This document shows, piece by piece, positions 23,863 to 37,201 of a stretch of 64,000 bases of DNA. The stretch spans positions 3,644,001 to 3,708,000 of the forward strand of contig NZ_CP029552.1 of assembly GCF_003173775.1 (NCBI RefSeq), read 5' to 3'. Source of the DNA: Methylobacterium sp. 17Sr1-1. GTDB lineage: Bacteria > Pseudomonadota > Alphaproteobacteria > Rhizobiales > Beijerinckiaceae. The notes below the pieces were generated by a model, which saw nothing but the letters and a program-made list of their open reading frames with translations, made no database searches and had not been told where the DNA came from. Numbering within the stretch: the first letter of the stretch is position 1; every line of letters starts with the position of its first letter. Both the position numbers and the translations under genes were made by a program.

Positions 23863-24129
23863 ATGACCGGCCTCGCCATCCTCGACGTCGCGCGCGACGG
23901 CATCGTCACCTTCCTGAAGGTCGCCGGCCCCCCGATGGTCGTCGCCCTGGTCGTCGGCCTGGCGGTGTCGCTGTTCCAGGCCCTGACCCAGATCCAGGAG
24001 CAGACCCTGATCTACGTGCCCAAGATCGTCGCGGTGCTGGCCGCGATGATGCTGATGCTGCCCTTCATGGGCGACGCGCTCGCCGGCTACATGACCCGGA
24101 TCGCCGCGCGGATCGCCACGGGGGGTTGA
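23863..24129 (+). CDS. fliQ: Flagellar export gate protein FliQ
   Basis: An 88-residue protein with two membrane helices forming a hairpin: GPPMVVALVVGLAVSLFQALTQIQEQTL and the following IVAVLAAMMLMLPFMGDALAGYM. The central QIQEQTL.YVPKI loop is diagnostic of FliQ. Four FliQ copies assemble with FliP and FliR in the export gate. It starts 16 nt after fliE. Confidence 0.93.
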   Translation: MTGLAILDVARDGIVTFLKVAGPPMVVALVVGLAVSLFQALTQIQEQTLIYVPKIVAVLAAMMLMLPFMGDALAGYMTRIAARIATGG

Positions 24130-24210
24130 GCGGGCGCGGATTCCGGCCAAGAAGTCCGGCCAAGACGTCCGATCGCCAACCCCCGGATCGCCGGCCGTGA
24201 ACCTCTCGCC

Positions 24211-24984
24211 GTGAACCTCCTCCTGCCCGGCCTCGCCTCGGCCTACCTTCTCACCTTCGCGCGGGTCGGCACGCTGGTGATGCTGATGCCGGGCATCGGC
24301 GAGGCGATGGTCAGCCCGCGCCTGCGCCTCGCCTTCGCGGTGCTGCTCTCGCTCGTGCTGTTTCCGGTCGCCCGCCCGCTGCTGCCGGGGGGCGCGGGCC
24401 CCGAGCCCGGCGGCGCCGGCACGGCGCTGATCGGGGTGCTGATCGGCGAGATCGCGGTCGGGCTGGTGCTGGGCCTGAGCGTGCGGGCGGTGATCGCCGC
24501 ACTCCAGACCGCCGGCACCATCATCGCCCAGCAGCTCGGCCTCGCCTACGCGATGACGGTCGATCCGTCGCTCGGCAACCAGCAGGCGACGCTCGGCAGT
24601 TTCCTGAGCCTGCTCGGCCTGACCCTGGTGCTCGCCGCCGACCTGCACCACCTGGCGCTCGCCGGCATCCGCGATTCCTACGCCCTGATGCCGCCGGTCG
24701 GCATGCCGGCCACAGGCGACGCCGCCGCCTTCGCGGTCCAGGCGGTGACCCGCGGCTTCACCCTGGCGGTGCAGATCTCGGCGCCGTTCATCGCCTTCGG
24801 CATCCTGTTCAACCTCGGCCTCGGCGTGCTGTCGCGCCTGATGCCGCAGATGCAGGTGTTCTTCGTCGCGACCCCGGCCTCGATCCTGATCGGCATGCTG
24901 GTCTTCCTGGCCACGATCGGGGTCGTCATGGGGGTGTTCGTCGACGATCTCGGCCGCTTCCTGGCCGATCTCGGGAGGGCGTGA
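24211..24984 (+). CDS. fliR: Flagellar export gate protein FliR
   Basis: A 257-residue membrane protein with about six helices and the FliR pattern: FARVGTLVMLMPGIGEAMVSPRLRL at the N-terminus, GLVLGLSVRAVIAALQTAGTIIAQQLGLAYA in the middle, and ISAPFIAFGILFNLGLGVLSRLMPQMQVFFVATP near the end. It completes the FliPQR pore. The GTG start at 24211 is 81 nt after fliQ; another in-frame start is not obvious. It ends 4 nt before flhB. Confidence 0.92.
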   Translation: MNLLLPGLASAYLLTFARVGTLVMLMPGIGEAMVSPRLRLAFAVLLSLVLFPVARPLLPGGAGPEPGGAGTALIGVLIGEIAVGLVLGLSVRAVIAALQTAGTIIAQQLGLAYAMTVDPSLGNQQATLGSFLSLLGLTLVLAADLHHLALAGIRDSYALMPPVGMPATGDAAAFAVQAVTRGFTLAVQISAPFIAFGILFNLGLGVLSRLMPQMQVFFVATPASILIGMLVFLATIGVVMGVFVDDLGRFLADLGRA

Positions 24985-24988
24985 GGGG

Positions 24989-26053
24989 ATGTCGGAGCAG
25001 GCCGACCAGGAAGACCGCACCGAAGACCCGACCCAGCGACGCCTGGACGACGCGATCAAGCGCGGCGACGTCGCCACCAGCCAGGAGGTCAACACCTTCC
25101 TGATGTTCGGCGCCTTCACGCTGGTGCTGATGATCGCCGCCGCGCCCCTCGCCCGCGGCCTGCTCGCCGACCTGCGCGGCCTGCTCGCCCACCTGCACGA
25201 GGTGCCGTCCGATCCCGCCGGCTACCTCGCCTTCGGCCGCCGGGCCCTCGTCGCCGGGCTCGTCGCCCTCGCGGTGCCGATGGGGGCCGTGGCGGCGGCG
25301 GGCCTCGTCGGCGGCCTGTTCCAGCACCCCCTGGTCTGGACCACCGAGACGCTCGCACCGAAATGGTCCCGCGTCTCGCCAATGGCCGGCGCCAAGCGGT
25401 TATTCGGCCCGGAGGCGTGGTTCCAGTTCGGCAAGGGCGTCGTCAAGATCCTGCTCGTCGGCGTCGCCGCCGGCCTCGTCCTGTGGGGCGACCGCGACCG
25501 GCTCGAGGCCTTCGCGCAGCTCGAGCCGCAAGGGGTGCTCCAGGCCACCCTGACCTTGTGCCTGCGGCTGATGGGCGCGGTGCTGGCGGCCTACGTCGTC
25601 GTCACCCTCGGCGACGCGGTCTACCAGCGCTTCCGCTGGCGGGCGCGCCTGCGGATGTCGAAGCAGGAGCTCAAGGAGGAGCTGAAGGAGCAGGACGGCA
25701 ACCCGGAGGTGAAGGGCCGCCTGCGCCAGATCCGCATGCAGCGGGTCAAGAAGCGCATGATGGCGGCGGTGCCGAGCGCGAGCGTGATCGTCACCAACCC
25801 GACCCACTACGCGGTGGCGCTCCGCTACGAGGCCGGGATGGCCGCGCCGGTCTGCGTCGCCAAGGGCGTCGACGCGCTGGCGTTGCGCATCCGCGAGGTG
25901 GCGCGCGAGCACGGCGTGCCGGTGGTCGAGAACCCGCCGCTGGCGCGCGCGCTCCACGCCACCGTCGAGATCGACGCCGCGGTGCCCCCTGAGCATTATC
26001 GCGCCGTGGCCGAGGTGATCGGCTACGTGCTGCGCCTGCGCCGGCGGCACTGA
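24989..26053 (+). CDS. flhB: Flagellar export switch protein FlhB
   Basis: A 354-residue protein: N-terminal charged segment (EDRTEDPTQRRLDDAIKRGDVATSQEV), four membrane helices, and a cytosolic domain with the self-cleaving NPTH motif at residues 270-273 (IVTNPTHYAVALRY). Autocleavage switches export from rod/hook to filament substrates. The linker with KQELKEELKEQDGNPEVKGR is typical. It starts 4 nt after fliR and ends the flagellar run; a REP-like repeat follows. Confidence 0.94.
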   Translation: MSEQADQEDRTEDPTQRRLDDAIKRGDVATSQEVNTFLMFGAFTLVLMIAAAPLARGLLADLRGLLAHLHEVPSDPAGYLAFGRRALVAGLVALAVPMGAVAAAGLVGGLFQHPLVWTTETLAPKWSRVSPMAGAKRLFGPEAWFQFGKGVVKILLVGVAAGLVLWGDRDRLEAFAQLEPQGVLQATLTLCLRLMGAVLAAYVVVTLGDAVYQRFRWRARLRMSKQELKEELKEQDGNPEVKGRLRQIRMQRVKKRMMAAVPSASVIVTNPTHYAVALRYEAGMAAPVCVAKGVDALALRIREVAREHGVPVVENPPLARALHATVEIDAAVPPEHYRAVAEVIGYVLRLRRRH

Positions 26054-26054
26054 G

Positions 26055-26123
26055 CGCTCCAGATCTTTGACTTTGCCGCGTTTTCTACGACGAACCGGTC
26101 TCCACTTCGTCGGACAACGCTCT
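26055..26123 (-). repeat. REP-like intergenic repeat, copy B (inverted)
   Basis: The reverse complement contains the same 28-bp core as copy A (core here 26088-26115), plus GCGGCAAAGTCAAAGATCT on one side and AGAGCGTT on the other. It lies between flhB and cckA. Confidence 0.75.
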
Positions 26124-26295
26124 GGCGGCGGGAGTGTCGCGCGGGGCACTGATCCGGCGGATCCGCGCCCGGAACGAACCGGGTTCATTCCACGGAAACG
26201 CCGCGCCTGCTAGGGAACGCGGGAGACCGGCCGATGGCCGTGACAGGATCGGGGCCCGAACGCGAAGTCCGGCCCGTGGGGAGTGTCGAGGCGAC

Positions 26296-28899
26296 ATGCC
26301 GGAGTTGAGCTCATCCGCGGCGGAGGCCGCCCTCGACCGCTCCGAGCGGCCCGGCCGGGTCAGCCTGCTCCTGTTGCTCGCCGGCCTGCTCGTCGGCGCG
26401 GCGGTGGGCCTGAGCTTCGTCGCCAACGAGCAGGCGCAGCCGATCATCCTCGGCCTGCTCGCGCTGCTCGCCATGGCGGGCGTGTTCTGCCTGTTCGCCT
26501 TCGCCATCGGGGCGATCCAGCTCACCGGCCAGGGCACCCGCAACGACGTCACCAAGGCGGTGGTCGACGCCGCCCCCGACGGCATGATCGCCATGGAGGA
26601 GGGCGGCCGGCCGATCTACGCCAACGCCGCCTACCTGAAGCTCGCCGGCAGCGACACCTTCACCAACCTGCGCCCCGTGGAGCGGGTCTTCGTCGGCTCG
26701 CCGGAGGTGTCGGAGGCGGTCTACCGCCTGGCGCAGGCTGCGCGCGAGGGCCGCTCCCTGTCCGAGGAGATCCGCATGGCGCCCCCGCCGGGCGGCGCGG
26801 CGGAGCGCGACTTCGCGTGGTTCCGCATCGGCGTGCGGCCGCTGCCGCTGCCGCGCCGCCCCGTCTCCCTGTGGAGCGTCGCCGACATCACCCACGAGCG
26901 CGAGCGCCAGGAGAACGTCTTCCAGGAGCTCCAGCACGCGATCGACTACCTCGACCACGCGCCGGCGGGATTCATGGCGGTCGATCCCAAGGGCTCGGTC
27001 GTCTACATGAACGCGACGCTCGCCGCCTGGCTCGGCCACGACCTGGCGCAGGTCGGCTCGGGGGGCCTGCGCCTGTCCGAGATCCTGCCCGACGACCTCG
27101 GGCCGGTGCTGATCGGCGGCAACGGCCAGCCCGGCGAGGTCCGCACCGACCGCTTCGACCTCGATCTGCGCCGGCGCAACGGCCACCCGCTCTCGGCCCG
27201 GCTCTACCACCGCGTGGCCTACGGCCAGGACGGCAGGCCGGGCGATTCGCGCACCCTCGTGCTCAACCGTTCCGCCGGCGAGGAGAGCGACGATCCCCAG
27301 CAGGCGGCCGAGCTGCGCTTCGACCGGTTCTTCAACACCAGCCCGGTGGCGGTCGCCACGCTCGCCGCCGACGGGGGGCTGGTGCGCGCCAACGCCTCGT
27401 TCGCGCGCCTGTTCGGCACCCTGCCGCGCACCGGCGACGGCTCCGAGGCCGGTCCCCCGGTGCGCGATTTCATCGTCGAGCGCGACCGCCACGTGATCGA
27501 CGCGGCGGCGCGCGCCGCGGCGGAGGGGCGGGGCGACGTGCCGCCGGTCGAGGTCGGGGTCTCGGCGCCGGTCAACCGCTCGGCCCGGATCTGGCTCAGC
27601 CCGGCCGGCAGCGCCGGCGGCGCCGAGGGCGCGGTCATCCTCTACGCCCTCGACACCACGGCCCAGCACCAGCTCCAGCAGCAGGTCAACCAGGCCCAGA
27701 AGATGGAGATGGTCGGCCAGCTCGCCGGCGGCATCGCGCACGACTTCAACAACGTGCTGCAGGCGATCATCGGCTACTCGGACCTGTTGCTGGCGAGCCA
27801 CCGGCCGACCGACCCGGCCTTCCAGGACATCATGCAGATCAAGCAGAACGCCAACCGGGCCGCGAGCCTGGTGCGGCAGCTGCTGGCCTTCTCGCGCCGC
27901 CAGACCCTGCGGCCGGAGGTGATCCATCTCGGCGAGGCGCTCTCCGACCTCACCCTGCTGCTGAAGCGCCTGCTCGGCGAGCGGGTCGAGCTCGACCTGA
28001 AACACGGCCGCGACCTCTGGCCGGTCAAGGCCGACGTCAACCAGTTCGAGCAGGTGATCGTGAACCTCGCGGTCAATGCCCGCGACGCGATGCCGGAGGG
28101 CGGGCGCCTCCTGATCCGCACCGCCAACATGACCGCGGAGGCCGTGGGGGCGTTGCGCCTCAACGGCCTGCCGGGCGCCGACCACGTGCTGATCGAGGTC
28201 AGCGACACCGGCACCGGCATGACGCCGGAGGTGATGGAGAAGATCTTCGAGCCGTTCTTCACCACGAAGGAGGTCAACAAGGGCACGGGCCTCGGCCTCT
28301 CGACGGTGTTCGGCATCGTCAAGCAGTCCGGCGGCTACATCGACGTGCGCTCGACCGTCGGCCAGGGCACGGTCTTCGCCATCTACCTGCCGCGCCACGT
28401 GCCGGTGCCGGAGGTGGAGGCGCCGGAGACGCTGCCCGAGATCGCCCCGCCCACGCCCGGCGCCGCCCCGGCGGCGGCCGCACCCGCGCCCGCGGCGGAG
28501 CCCGCGAAGGCGCCGGCCCGCGACCTCACCGGCGTCGGCACGATCCTGCTCGTCGAGGACGAGGACCCGGTCCGCGCCGTCAATGGCCGGGCGCTCACCG
28601 CGAAGGGTTACACCGTGCTCGAGGCGGCCTCCGGCCTCGAGGCGCTTCAGATCATGCAGGAGCGCGACGTGCCGGTCGACCTCGTCGTCTCCGATGTGGT
28701 GATGCCCGAGATGGACGGCCCGACCCTGCTGCGCGAACTCCGCAAGACCCACCCGGCCCTGAAGGTGATCTTCGTCTCCGGCTACGCCGAGGACGCGTTC
28801 CGCAAGAACCTGCCCGACGGCGAGGAGTTCAATTTCCTGCCCAAGCCCTTCAGCCTCAAGCAGCTCGTCGAGACGGTGAAGACCACGATGGCGGGGTGA
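26296..28899 (+). CDS. cckA: Hybrid histidine kinase/phosphatase CckA
   Basis: An 867-residue membrane kinase. Order: two N-terminal membrane helices ([21 protein letters not shown] and [21 protein letters not shown]); three PAS-like regions (about 85-200, 205-330, 340-450); HisKA with the phospho-His in [21 protein letters not shown]; HATPase ([22 protein letters not shown]); a Pro/Ala linker; and a receiver with phospho-Asp in [13 protein letters not shown]. This is the CckA architecture that feeds ChpT and then CtrA. The ATG at 26296 is chosen because the longer frame runs back into intergenic DNA. It lies directly after flhB. Confidence 0.92.
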   Translation: MPELSSSAAEAALDRSERPGRVSLLLLLAGLLVGAAVGLSFVANEQAQPIILGLLALLAMAGVFCLFAFAIGAIQLTGQGTRNDVTKAVVDAAPDGMIAMEEGGRPIYANAAYLKLAGSDTFTNLRPVERVFVGSPEVSEAVYRLAQAAREGRSLSEEIRMAPPPGGAAERDFAWFRIGVRPLPLPRRPVSLWSVADITHERERQENVFQELQHAIDYLDHAPAGFMAVDPKGSVVYMNATLAAWLGHDLAQVGSGGLRLSEILPDDLGPVLIGGNGQPGEVRTDRFDLDLRRRNGHPLSARLYHRVAYGQDGRPGDSRTLVLNRSAGEESDDPQQAAELRFDRFFNTSPVAVATLAADGGLVRANASFARLFGTLPRTGDGSEAGPPVRDFIVERDRHVIDAAARAAAEGRGDVPPVEVGVSAPVNRSARIWLSPAGSAGGAEGAVILYALDTTAQHQLQQQVNQAQKMEMVGQLAGGIAHDFNNVLQAIIGYSDLLLASHRPTDPAFQDIMQIKQNANRAASLVRQLLAFSRRQTLRPEVIHLGEALSDLTLLLKRLLGERVELDLKHGRDLWPVKADVNQFEQVIVNLAVNARDAMPEGGRLLIRTANMTAEAVGALRLNGLPGADHVLIEVSDTGTGMTPEVMEKIFEPFFTTKEVNKGTGLGLSTVFGIVKQSGGYIDVRSTVGQGTVFAIYLPRHVPVPEVEAPETLPEIAPPTPGAAPAAAAPAPAAEPAKAPARDLTGVGTILLVEDEDPVRAVNGRALTAKGYTVLEAASGLEALQIMQERDVPVDLVVSDVVMPEMDGPTLLRELRKTHPALKVIFVSGYAEDAFRKNLPDGEEFNFLPKPFSLKQLVETVKTTMAG

Positions 28900-28935
28900 A
28901 GGGCCCCGCATCCTTGTGGCCGCCACCCTCCGGGC

Positions 28936-28953
28936 TTACATCCATGTATGTAA
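28936..28953. promoter_or_regulatory. Palindromic operator before the antitoxin gene
   Basis: TTACATCCATGTATGTAA is an imperfect palindrome with TTACAT/ATGTAA outer arms, 13 nt upstream of the antitoxin start and just before its GAGGAG. Its position suits autoregulation by the antitoxin-toxin pair. Confidence 0.5.
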
Positions 28954-28966
28954 CGAGGAGGCGGCC

Positions 28967-29209
28967 ATGAAGAGCGCGATCAGCATGCGCGAACTCCAGA
29001 AGATGTCGGCTGGCGCCATCCAGGCGCTGCCGCATGCCGTGCCGATCAAGAACGGCACCCAGACCGTCGGCATCCTGCTACCGCTTCATCGCGTGCCTCC
29101 GGAATACATGCGCAAGGTGCTGGCCGACATCGATGCGGCGGCGGCGCGTCGGACACCAGAGGAGAACGCCGTGATCGATCGGCTACTGGCCGAGCGCGGC
29201 GCCGAGTGA
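28967..29209 (+). CDS. Type II antitoxin-like protein (80 aa)
   Basis: The N-terminus MKSAISMRELQKMSAGAIQALPHAVPI resembles the DNA-binding part of Phd/prevent-host-death-type antitoxins, with IKNGTQTVGILLPL as the following strand pair. The C-terminal part (ADIDAAAARRTPEENAVIDRLL) is the likely toxin-binding tail. It should repress its own operon and block the PIN protein encoded 20 nt downstream. GAGGAG stands 6 nt before the ATG. The exact antitoxin subfamily is uncertain. Confidence 0.65.
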   Translation: MKSAISMRELQKMSAGAIQALPHAVPIKNGTQTVGILLPLHRVPPEYMRKVLADIDAAAARRTPEENAVIDRLLAERGAE

Positions 29210-29229
29210 CGATCTGATCGATCGTCTCC

Positions 29230-29676
29230 GTGAGAGCGCCCCGTCCTCCGTCTCCGATCATCGTCGTCGATACCAACATCATCCTGAGCGTCGCCCTGGG
29301 GCGACGATCCCGCCCCGCCTTCGAGATCATTCGGGCGCGGAGAGAACTCGTCACATCGGTCCGATCCGTCGAAGAGGCCCTAGGCGTGCTCCACGACCTG
29401 AAGGGCGTGCGCGAGACGATGACGGCGCAGACAGAAGCGATTCTGCGCGATCTCGCGATCGTTGAGGCGGCGGCCTATGCCAAGTCTTTGCCCGAGGCCA
29501 CGCACGTCCTCTCTCACGCCGTCGCCTTCCGCAACGGCTCGACCAGCGACGCCCACTTCCTCGCCTGCGCCTGGCTGCTAGATGCCGACATCTGGAGCCA
29601 CGACCGCGACTTCGCCGGGACCGGCTGGCCGTCCTGGTCGAACGCCAACCTGCTGCGCTCCCTCGATGCGTCCTAA
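29230..29676 (+). CDS. PIN-domain toxin (VapC-like ribonuclease)
   Basis: A 148-residue PIN protein. Acidic active-site residues are visible: D14 in IIVVDTNIIL, E48/E49 in SVRSVEEALG, D107 in GSTSDAHFLACAWLL and D125/D127 in WSHDRDF. PIN toxins cut RNA using Mg2+ held by these residues. It follows the antitoxin by 20 nt, forming a type II toxin-antitoxin pair set between cckA and recA. Start is a GTG. No transposase or att site is visible next to it. Confidence 0.75.
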   Translation: MRAPRPPSPIIVVDTNIILSVALGRRSRPAFEIIRARRELVTSVRSVEEALGVLHDLKGVRETMTAQTEAILRDLAIVEAAAYAKSLPEATHVLSHAVAFRNGSTSDAHFLACAWLLDADIWSHDRDFAGTGWPSWSNANLLRSLDAS

Positions 29677-29713
29677 TCCCCCGGCGATTTTCCCATCCGC
29701 CCTTGCCGATTGA

Positions 29714-29728
29714 GAACAAAACGAGTAC
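29714..29728 (+). promoter_or_regulatory. LexA (SOS) box-like site upstream of recA
   Basis: GAACAAAACGAGTAC matches the alphaproteobacterial SOS consensus GAAC-N7-GAAC except for one base (GTAC), 59 nt before the recA start. Self-regulated SOS control of recA is usual in this group. Confidence 0.6.
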
Positions 29729-29787
29729 ATAAAACCCAGCCGCGCGATTGAGACTTGCCGCCCCTCCTGCCATAAGGACCCGCCGAG

Positions 29788-30879
<1,092 letters not shown>

Positions 30880-30908
30880 TCCGACGGATCGGGTCCGGCG
30901 ATATCCGG

Positions 30909-30942
30909 GGCCGCCGCGCGACGAGCGCGGCGGCCCTTTTTC
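30909..30942 (+). terminator. Rho-independent terminator of recA
   Basis: GGCCGCCGCGC and GCGCGGCGGCC form a perfect 11-bp stem with the 5-nt loop GACGA, followed by CTTTTTC. It starts 29 nt after the recA stop. Confidence 0.9.
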
Positions 30943-30943
30943 G

Positions 30944-31357
30944 TCACGGAGCGCCCGGCCCGGCCCAGCCGAACAGCCCGGCGAACACGAAGCCGATGCC
31001 GACGATCGCGACTCCCCAGACCGGCGTGCGGATCCACGGAATGCCGAAGCCGTAGATCGGCAGGTAGAGGAGCCGGGCCCAGAAGTAGAGCGTGGCGCCC
31101 CAGGCCACCGCGCCGCCCTGCCTCCCTGAGACCGACGCGGCCAGCACCAGGGCGGCGAAGAGCGGGAAGGTCTCGAAGAAGTTCCTCGACGCGCGCTGGA
31201 GGCGCGCCGCGGCCCCGGTGACCTCGCCCTCGCTCTCGCGGTTGCCCGCCGCCCAGGTCAGCCCGCCACGCTGGCCGAGGCCGGAGGCGGAGGCCGCCAC
31301 GATGTGGACGAAGCCGAGGGCGGCCGAGAAGGCGAGGAGGCGGATTTCGTCGGTCAT
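30944..31357 (-). CDS. MAPEG family membrane protein
   Basis: A 137-residue protein with four membrane helices. The MAPEG pattern is visible in the RASRNFFETFPLFAALVLAAS segment (conserved Arg-Asn-x-x-Glu) and in ATLYFWARLLYLPIYGFGIPWIRT. MAPEG proteins include glutathione- and eicosanoid-metabolising enzymes, but small bacterial members are mostly uncharacterised. It converges on recA, sharing the space of the recA terminator, and its start faces alaS across a 188-nt divergent promoter region. Confidence 0.8.
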   Translation of the reverse strand: MTDEIRLLAFSAALGFVHIVAASASGLGQRGGLTWAAGNRESEGEVTGAAARLQRASRNFFETFPLFAALVLAASVSGRQGGAVAWGATLYFWARLLYLPIYGFGIPWIRTPVWGVAIVGIGFVFAGLFGWAGPGAP

Positions 31358-31545
31358 GGGGCACGGGTCCTGCCGGGCGGGCCGGCGGCCGCGCTTGCGT
31401 CAGGCTCAGATAGCGGCCCGGGCCCGCCTCGACACGGGGGGAGCGCGTGACTAAAGACACGCGGATGCATCCGCGGGCCGCCCGCGATGCGCCGATGTCC
31501 TGAGCCCGCCCGCCCGGCCCGCCTTCCGCAGAGACGATTCTTCCC

Positions 31546-34209
<2,664 letters not shown>

Positions 34210-34632
34210 GACGGATGATGCCGCGCGGGCGCCCGGTGTCGACATCGAGGCGTCACGCGTGATGCTCTAAGGCTGCAGGCCGGACCTGCGCGACGCGGAA
34301 GATGCAGACGTGGTCGGGCGGGATCGCCCGGCCGCGGCCATCTCTGTCCGTTCAACGAGCGCCTCGCGCCGTCATCGCAAATATTGCCGCGGTGATCCCG
34401 CAATGGCGCTCCGCCGAAAGCCGGTCCTGCGCGCGGCGCGCCGGCCGTGATGCAGTGTCGCCTCTTGCGGCTGATCCCGGTCGGCATCAGCCGACCTTGC
34501 TCATCTCGCATCGTCGAAGTAGAGGCTGCGGGACTACGCCCCTGGCAGGGCCGGCCGACGCGGTTATGCCATGATTGCGGGGCATGAGCCCCGGTATTCG
34601 CCAGGCCGTGCGATTTCGGAAGGTGGGCAGGA
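34210..34632. other. Intergenic region, 423 bp, no gene seen
   Basis: Frames here look like shadows and lack ribosome binding sites. A possible hairpin, CGGCTGAT with ATCAGCCG, lies near 34468-34494. The right end must hold the rfbCBDA promoter, but none stands out. Confidence 0.45.
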
Positions 34633-35187
34633 ATGCAGGTCATCGATCAGGCGATCCCGGCGGTGAAGCTCGTGGTCCCGAAGCGGCACGGCGATGCGCG
34701 CGGCTGGTTCTCGGAAACCTACCGGGCCGACATCCTGGCGGCGCACGGGATCGAGGACCACTTCATCCAGGACAACCAGTCCTTCTCGGCGCAACAGGGC
34801 ACCGTCCGCGGCCTGCACTTCCAGCGCCATCCCTTCGCCCAGGCCAAGCTGATCCGGGCGCTCTCGGGCGCGATCCTCGATGTCGTGGTCGACCTGCGCC
34901 GCGATTCGCCCACCTACGGCCGGCACGTCGCCGCCCGCCTCGACGCCGCGAGCGGCCATCAGCTCTACGTGCCGATCGGCTTCGGCCACGGGTTCTGCAC
35001 CCTCGAGCCGGACACGATGGTGGCCTACAAGGTCGCCGGCGGCGTCTACAGCCCCGAGCACGATGGCAACCTGCTCTGGAACGATCCGGATCTCGGCATC
35101 GACTGGCCGGTGAGCGAGGCCGAGGCCCAGCTCTCGGCCAAGGACAAGGTCGCGCCCCGCTTCGCCGACCTGCCCCCGCTGTTCTGA
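34633..35187 (+). CDS. rfbC: dTDP-4-dehydrorhamnose 3,5-epimerase
   Basis: A 184-residue cupin enzyme that epimerises dTDP-4-keto-6-deoxyglucose at C3 and C5 on the way to dTDP-L-rhamnose. Active-site landmarks are the His in [19 protein letters not shown], the Asp/Lys pair region [14 protein letters not shown], and the C-terminal [21 protein letters not shown]. First gene of rfbC-rfbB-rfbD-rfbA, a complete cytosolic dTDP-rhamnose pathway for lipopolysaccharide or exopolysaccharide. Confidence 0.95.
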   Translation: MQVIDQAIPAVKLVVPKRHGDARGWFSETYRADILAAHGIEDHFIQDNQSFSAQQGTVRGLHFQRHPFAQAKLIRALSGAILDVVVDLRRDSPTYGRHVAARLDAASGHQLYVPIGFGHGFCTLEPDTMVAYKVAGGVYSPEHDGNLLWNDPDLGIDWPVSEAEAQLSAKDKVAPRFADLPPLF

Positions 35188-35230
35188 CGCCCCCGCGGCC
35201 GACCCCCTTCCCTCGGAGATCACCCACCCC

Positions 35231-36283
35231 ATGCGCATCCTCGTCACGGGCGGCTGCGGCTTCATCGGCTCGGCCCTGGTCCTGCACCTCGTCCAGGACC
35301 TCGGCCACGAGGTCCTGACCCTCGACGCGCTCACCTACGCGGCGAACCCGATCTCCCTGATGCCGCTCAAGGGCGACAACCGGCATCGCTTCGCGGAGGC
35401 CGACATCTGCGACCACGAGAAGGTCGCGGGCCTCTTCGAGGAGTTCCGGCCCCAGGCCGTGATGCATCTCGCCGCCGAGAGCCACGTCGACCGCTCGATC
35501 ACCGGGCCGGGCGCCTTCATCCGCACCAACGTCGTCGGCACCCAGGTGATGCTGGAGGCGGCCCGTGCCTACTACAACAGGCTGGAAGGCGCGGAGCGCG
35601 ACGTCTTCCGCTTCCTCCACGTCTCGACCGACGAGGTCTACGGCTCGCTGCCCCCGGGCGGCTTCTTCACCGAGGACAGCCGCTACGACCCGCGCTCGCC
35701 CTACTCGGCCTCGAAGGCGGCCTCCGACCACCTGGCGCGGGCCTGGCACGAGACCTACGGCCTGCCGGTGCTGGTGACCAACTGCTCGAACAATTACGGG
35801 CCGCGGCACTTCCCCGAGAAGCTGATCCCGCTGATGATCCTCAACGCGCTGGAGGGCAAGAACCTCCCCGTCTACGGCGACGGCCAGAACGAGCGCGACT
35901 GGATCCACGTCGAGGACCATGCCCGCGGCCTCGTCGCGGTGCTGGAGAAGGGCCGGATCGGCGAGACCTACCTGCTCGGCGGCCGCTCGGTGCGCAACAA
36001 CCTCGACGTGGTGAAGACGCTCTGCGCCATCTTCGACCGGCTGCGTCCCGAGGCCGGCCCGCACGAGCGCCTGATCCAGTTCGTCACCGACCGCCCGGGT
36101 CACGACCGGCGCTACGCCATCGACCCGAGCAAGGCCGAGGCCGAGGTCGGCTACAAGCCCTCCCGCACCTTCGAGCAGGCGCTCGAGGACACCGTGCGCT
36201 GGTACCTCGACAACGAGTCCTGGTGGCGTCCGATCCGCGAGGGCCGCTATTCCGGCGAGCGTCTCGGCCTGAGCGCGGAGTAA
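35231..36283 (+). CDS. rfbB: dTDP-glucose 4,6-dehydratase
   Basis: A 350-residue extended-SDR enzyme. The NAD-binding [11 protein letters not shown] is at the N-terminus, the catalytic stretch [12 protein letters not shown] gives the Thr-Asp-Glu triad, and [11 protein letters not shown] holds the Tyr-xxx-Lys. It converts dTDP-glucose to dTDP-4-keto-6-deoxyglucose. It sits 43 nt after rfbC and 4 nt before rfbD. Confidence 0.96.
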   Translation: MRILVTGGCGFIGSALVLHLVQDLGHEVLTLDALTYAANPISLMPLKGDNRHRFAEADICDHEKVAGLFEEFRPQAVMHLAAESHVDRSITGPGAFIRTNVVGTQVMLEAARAYYNRLEGAERDVFRFLHVSTDEVYGSLPPGGFFTEDSRYDPRSPYSASKAASDHLARAWHETYGLPVLVTNCSNNYGPRHFPEKLIPLMILNALEGKNLPVYGDGQNERDWIHVEDHARGLVAVLEKGRIGETYLLGGRSVRNNLDVVKTLCAIFDRLRPEAGPHERLIQFVTDRPGHDRRYAIDPSKAEAEVGYKPSRTFEQALEDTVRWYLDNESWWRPIREGRYSGERLGLSAE

Positions 36284-36287
36284 CGCC

Positions 36288-37187
36288 ATGGCGCGGGACA
36301 TCCTCGTCCTCGGCGGCGGCGGCCAGGTCGGCACCGAATTGCAGCGGCACTCCTTCGGGGCGGACGTGGTCATCCACGCCCCCACCCGGGAGGCCCTCGA
36401 CATCACCGACGAGGCGGCGGTCGCCCGCGCCGTCGCCGAGCGCGCTTACGCGGCGGTGATCAACACCGCCGCCTACACGGCGGTCGACAAGGCCGAGAGC
36501 GACGTGGCGGCGGCCTGGCGGCTGAACGCGCTCGCTCCCGCCTATCTGGCGGCGGAGACGGCGAAGGCCGGCATCCCGCTGATCCACGTCTCGACCGACT
36601 ACGTGTTCGACGGCTCGGGCAAAGGCGCCTACCCCGCCGACGCCCCCGTGAACCCAGTGAGCGTCTACGGCGCCAGCAAGGCCGCCGGCGAGATGGCGGT
36701 GCGCACCGGCAACCCGCGCCACGCGGTGGTGCGCACGGCCTGGGTGGTGAGCCCGCACCGGGCGAACTTCGTCAAGACGATGCTGCGGCTCGGCGCCGAG
36801 CGCGACAAGCTGACGGTGGTCGACGACCAGCGCGGCTGCCCGACCTCGGCCGGCGATCTCGCGGCCGCGCTTGGCGCGATCGCCCTGCGCTTCGCCGCGG
36901 ACGCGGCGGCGCCCGCCGGCACCTATCACTGCGTCAATGCCGGGGCGACGACCTGGTACGACTTCGCGAAGGCCATCATGGCCGGTGCGGCGGCACGCGG
37001 CGCCCGCGCGGTGCCGGTCGAGCCGATCCCCAGCACGGCGTTCAAGACCCCGGTTACCCGGCCGGCCAATTCCGAGCTCTCGACGGAGACGCTGACTCGC
37101 GCCTTCGGCCTCACGCCCCGGCCGTGGAGCGAAGCCCTCGACGACATCCTGGACCAGCTGATCGGTCCCGCGGCGAACCGCGCCTGA
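36288..37187 (+). CDS. rfbD: dTDP-4-dehydrorhamnose reductase
   Basis: A 299-residue SDR that reduces dTDP-4-keto-L-rhamnose with NAD(P)H. The N-terminal [10 protein letters not shown] binds cofactor; [15 protein letters not shown] and YGASKAAGE carry the catalytic Tyr and Lys. Start is 4 nt after the rfbB stop, so the two are coupled. Near-perfect length for the family. Confidence 0.95.
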   Translation: MARDILVLGGGGQVGTELQRHSFGADVVIHAPTREALDITDEAAVARAVAERAYAAVINTAAYTAVDKAESDVAAAWRLNALAPAYLAAETAKAGIPLIHVSTDYVFDGSGKGAYPADAPVNPVSVYGASKAAGEMAVRTGNPRHAVVRTAWVVSPHRANFVKTMLRLGAERDKLTVVDDQRGCPTSAGDLAAALGAIALRFAADAAAPAGTYHCVNAGATTWYDFAKAIMAGAAARGARAVPVEPIPSTAFKTPVTRPANSELSTETLTRAFGLTPRPWSEALDDILDQLIGPAANRA

Positions 37188-37201
37188 AGGAGAATCACAC
37201 C

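Noticed and set aside
26311..28926. An 871-residue ORF antisense to cckA
   Set aside because: Shadow of strong codon bias; no domain, while the plus strand encodes a complete CckA.
34302..34574. Plus-strand ORF of 90 residues upstream of rfbC
   Set aside because: No ribosome binding site and shadow-like composition; the gap looks non-coding.
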